Assembly: GCA_031270785.1 (NCBI GenBank)
Contig: JAISWM010000072.1
Location: 1-12,823, forward strand
Direction of reading: 5' to 3'
Source of the DNA: Oscillospiraceae bacterium
GTDB taxonomy: Bacteria > Bacillota > Clostridia > Oscillospirales > Acutalibacteraceae
Length of the DNA: 12,823 nucleotides
Shown here: piece by piece, positions 11,195 through 12,823 of the stretch
Position numbering within the stretch: the stretch's first letter is position 1
How the letters are laid out: the number at the start of each line of letters is the position of its first letter
Made by a program: the position numbers and the translations under genes
Notes under the pieces: model-generated
The model's database searches: none
What the model saw: only the letters and a program-made list of their open reading frames with translations
What the model was told of the DNA's origin: nothing

Positions 11195-12583
11195 ATGGAA
11201 AATATAAAAATCAGATCTTTACTGCTTTATTTACTTTTATTATCTTTTTTATTCGGAGCAAGTTTTTTTATATATGAATACATAACAAATGCCAAAATAT
11301 GGTCTTTAAACCCGATAAACAGGCATCTTTCAAGCGGTTCTGCGTACTGCGGGAAAATACTTGACAGAAATGATAATGTTTTAGCCCAAACAGTAAACGG
11401 CAAAAGAGTTTATAGTGACAATGAAAATATCAGAAAAGCTCTTCTTCATACTGTCGGAGATTCCGCCGCATCTTTTCCGTCATCCGTACAGGCAAGATAT
11501 AGTTCAGAACTTTTCGGATATAATTTAATATCCGGATTCGGCACACCAAAACCCCTGGATACGACAAGTAATATTAAACTTACGCTTGACAGTAAAGTCT
11601 GCGCAGCGGCCTACAAATCTTTGAAAGACAAAAAAGGCGCGGCGATTGTATTGAATTATTTAACAGGTGAAATTATTTGTATGGTAAGCACGCCCTCGTA
11701 CGATCCTTCAAATAAGCCCGACATAAAAGAAATATCTGAAAACGACGAATACAAAGGAGTATATATAAATAGGGCTCTCTTGGCTTCTTATACCCCAGGC
11801 TCTATATTTAAAATAATAACCGCCATTGCTGCGCTTAATAATCTTGAGGACGCTGAAAAAAGAATTTTTAAATGCACTAAAATAAAAGTTATAAATGGGG
11901 AAAAAATAGTATGTATGCAAGATCACGGTGATATAAATTTAAAAAGTGGTTTAGCGAAGTCTTGCGACATCGTCTTTTCCGACATTGCCATAGAACTTGG
12001 TAAAGATAAAATGGCATCAGAAGCCGAAAAATTAGGGTTTAATAAAAGACTTTGCGCAGAAGGAATAAATCTTTCGGCAAGTAAATATGAAATTGCGGAA
12101 AACTCAAGCAAAGCGGACCTTGGCTGGTCGGGGATCGGGCAACATACTGTTTTAGTAAATCCCATGCATATGCTGATAATTATGTCCGCCATTGCGAATA
12201 AAGGTACGCCTGTAGAACCGTATTTTATAGACTCGATTACGTCGCCAAAAAATAATAGTTTCAACATACAAAAAAGGAGACACTCCTCAATGGGAAAAAT
12301 GATAAGTGAAACAAACGCCGATAAAATAAAAGATATGATGAGGCATACCACGGCGAATAATTATGGGGATAAAATGTTTCCTAACATGAAAATCTGCGCA
12401 AAAACAGGTACTGCGGAAGTATCAAAAGAAGAGCCACCTCACGGGTGGATGATCGGCTTTTCGCAGGAAAAAAAATTTCCTTTTGCGTTTGCAGTCATTG
12501 TGGAAAACAGCGACTTTGGCATTAAATCCGCCGGCCCGGTTGCTGCAAGTATTATGAAAAGTGTTTATAGCGGCTACTCTTGA
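11195..12583 (+). CDS. pbpA: Class B penicillin-binding protein (elongation-type transpeptidase)
   Basis: The product is 462 aa from the ATG at 11195. A 12-codon extension upstream lies in repeat C. An N-terminal membrane anchor (8-30) is followed by a short non-catalytic region and a transpeptidase domain (about 145-460). Motifs: SxxK as PGSIFK with Ser203 and Lys206; the second motif as SCD at 256-258, Asp in place of the more common Asn; and KTGT at 403-406. It cross-links stem peptides in new glycan, and with the upstream RodA forms a SEDS-bPBP pair as in actinobacterial rodA-pbpA operons. The length is like the compact PbpA group. The nearest Shine-Dalgarno-like sequence is a weak CAGG (11182-11185) supplied by the end of repeat C. 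Confidence 0.92.
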   Translation: MENIKIRSLLLYLLLLSFLFGASFFIYEYITNAKIWSLNPINRHLSSGSAYCGKILDRNDNVLAQTVNGKRVYSDNENIRKALLHTVGDSAASFPSSVQARYSSELFGYNLISGFGTPKPLDTTSNIKLTLDSKVCAAAYKSLKDKKGAAIVLNYLTGEIICMVSTPSYDPSNKPDIKEISENDEYKGVYINRALLASYTPGSIFKIITAIAALNNLEDAEKRIFKCTKIKVINGEKIVCMQDHGDINLKSGLAKSCDIVFSDIAIELGKDKMASEAEKLGFNKRLCAEGINLSASKYEIAENSSKADLGWSGIGQHTVLVNPMHMLIIMSAIANKGTPVEPYFIDSITSPKNNSFNIQKRRHSSMGKMISETNADKIKDMMRHTTANNYGDKMFPNMKICAKTGTAEVSKEEPPHGWMIGFSQEKKFPFAFAVIVENSDFGIKSAGPVAASIMKSVYSGYS

Positions 12584-12736
12584 AAGGGATCGTATGAGGT
12601 AAGTCTTGCCCCGCCTACCTGAGGGGGGATTGCTAAAATTTAAACTTTTTTCAAGAAGTGACATTTTTATTTTTTTCCCCGCCCTTGGCGGAGAAAGTAA
12701 CGTCAATAATACCACGTTTTTAAATAATTTTGACTA
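12584..12736. other. Non-coding region after pbpA with decayed hairpins
   Basis: Contains two GC-rich hairpin remnants of the A/B type (12609-12629, CCCCGCCTACCTGAGGGGGG; 12676-12700, TCCCCGCCCTTGGCGGAGAAAG) in AT-rich DNA. A minus-strand frame crosses it and the end of pbpA but has repeat composition and no ribosome binding site. There is no credible gene and no clear terminator. Confidence 0.55.
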
Positions 12737-12823
12737 GACCTGTCCGTAAACTTTACAGATTGCAATCAAAATCGGGTGGTGGTCCAAATTAATTGATAAT
12801 ATCTTTTCCTCCGCCTTTGGCGG
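12737..12823. repeat. Repeat C fragment joined to repeat B, cut by the window edge
   Basis: The C end GACCTGTCCGTAAACTTTACAG runs to AAAATC (12768-12773), where a B copy starts (GGTGGTGGTCCAAATTAATTG). This is the same position in C as the B insertion at 8522. The window ends inside the B hairpin (CCTCCGCC-TTT-GGCGG), so the C remainder should lie just beyond. Confidence 0.85.

Noticed and set aside
12422..12715. Minus-strand frame overlapping the pbpA end
   Set aside because: It is the shadow of a well-supported plus-strand gene plus repeat sequence, with no ribosome binding site.

Overview
The window looks like a piece of an AT-rich Bacillota genome of the Clostridia type, probably host-associated. 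The Spo0A homologue is the strongest taxonomic marker. The FHA-RodA/PbpA pair, the ThyX-Tmk pair and the AGGAGG-type ribosome binding sites fit. Two exported Ras-like GTPases and a heavy load of short palindromic repeats suggest an intracellular or protist-associated symbiont, possibly an Oscillospirales-like termite-gut endosymbiont. That last step is inference. No rRNA, tRNA, CRISPR array or transposase gene was found.

Layout. 3-98: tail of an unidentified gene. 314-1126 (+): exported Ras-like GTPase with its own promoter. 1472-2542 (+): mnmA. 2861-3673 (+): spo0A with an altered receiver pocket. 3785-4177 (-): XRE regulator, convergent with spo0A. 4870-6314 (+): thyX-tmk operon (dUMP to dTMP to dTDP). 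6895-7389 (+): orphan helical protein with a strong promoter and a clean terminator. 7826-8392 (-): second exported Ras-like GTPase, with the same promoter, leader and signal-peptide cassette as the first. 9059-10717 (+): FHA-RodA/FtsW fusion. 11195-12583 (+): class B penicillin-binding protein; these last two form a peptidoglycan-elongation pair.

Nearly all intergenic DNA, roughly a quarter of the window, is built from three families of short non-coding palindromic elements, named here A, B and C. A is about 118 bp, with CTATAGCTGTT-type ends and a TTTCTCCC hairpin. B is about 90 bp, with GGTNGTG...TAGTTGA-type inverted ends and a variable GC-rich hairpin in the middle. C is about 141 bp, with GACCTGTCCGTAAA inverted ends. 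C and B carry target-site duplications: TAATA for C, and 6-8 bp, often AAAATC, for B. They sit inside one another, which shows that they have moved.

The clearest case is between rodA and pbpA. A C element, invaded by two B elements, one of which holds a second C, landed between the AGGAGG Shine-Dalgarno of pbpA and its ATG. Removing the insertion on paper restores AGGAGG, seven bases, ATG. The two GTPases sharing an export cassette are the best candidates for a new host-interaction system.
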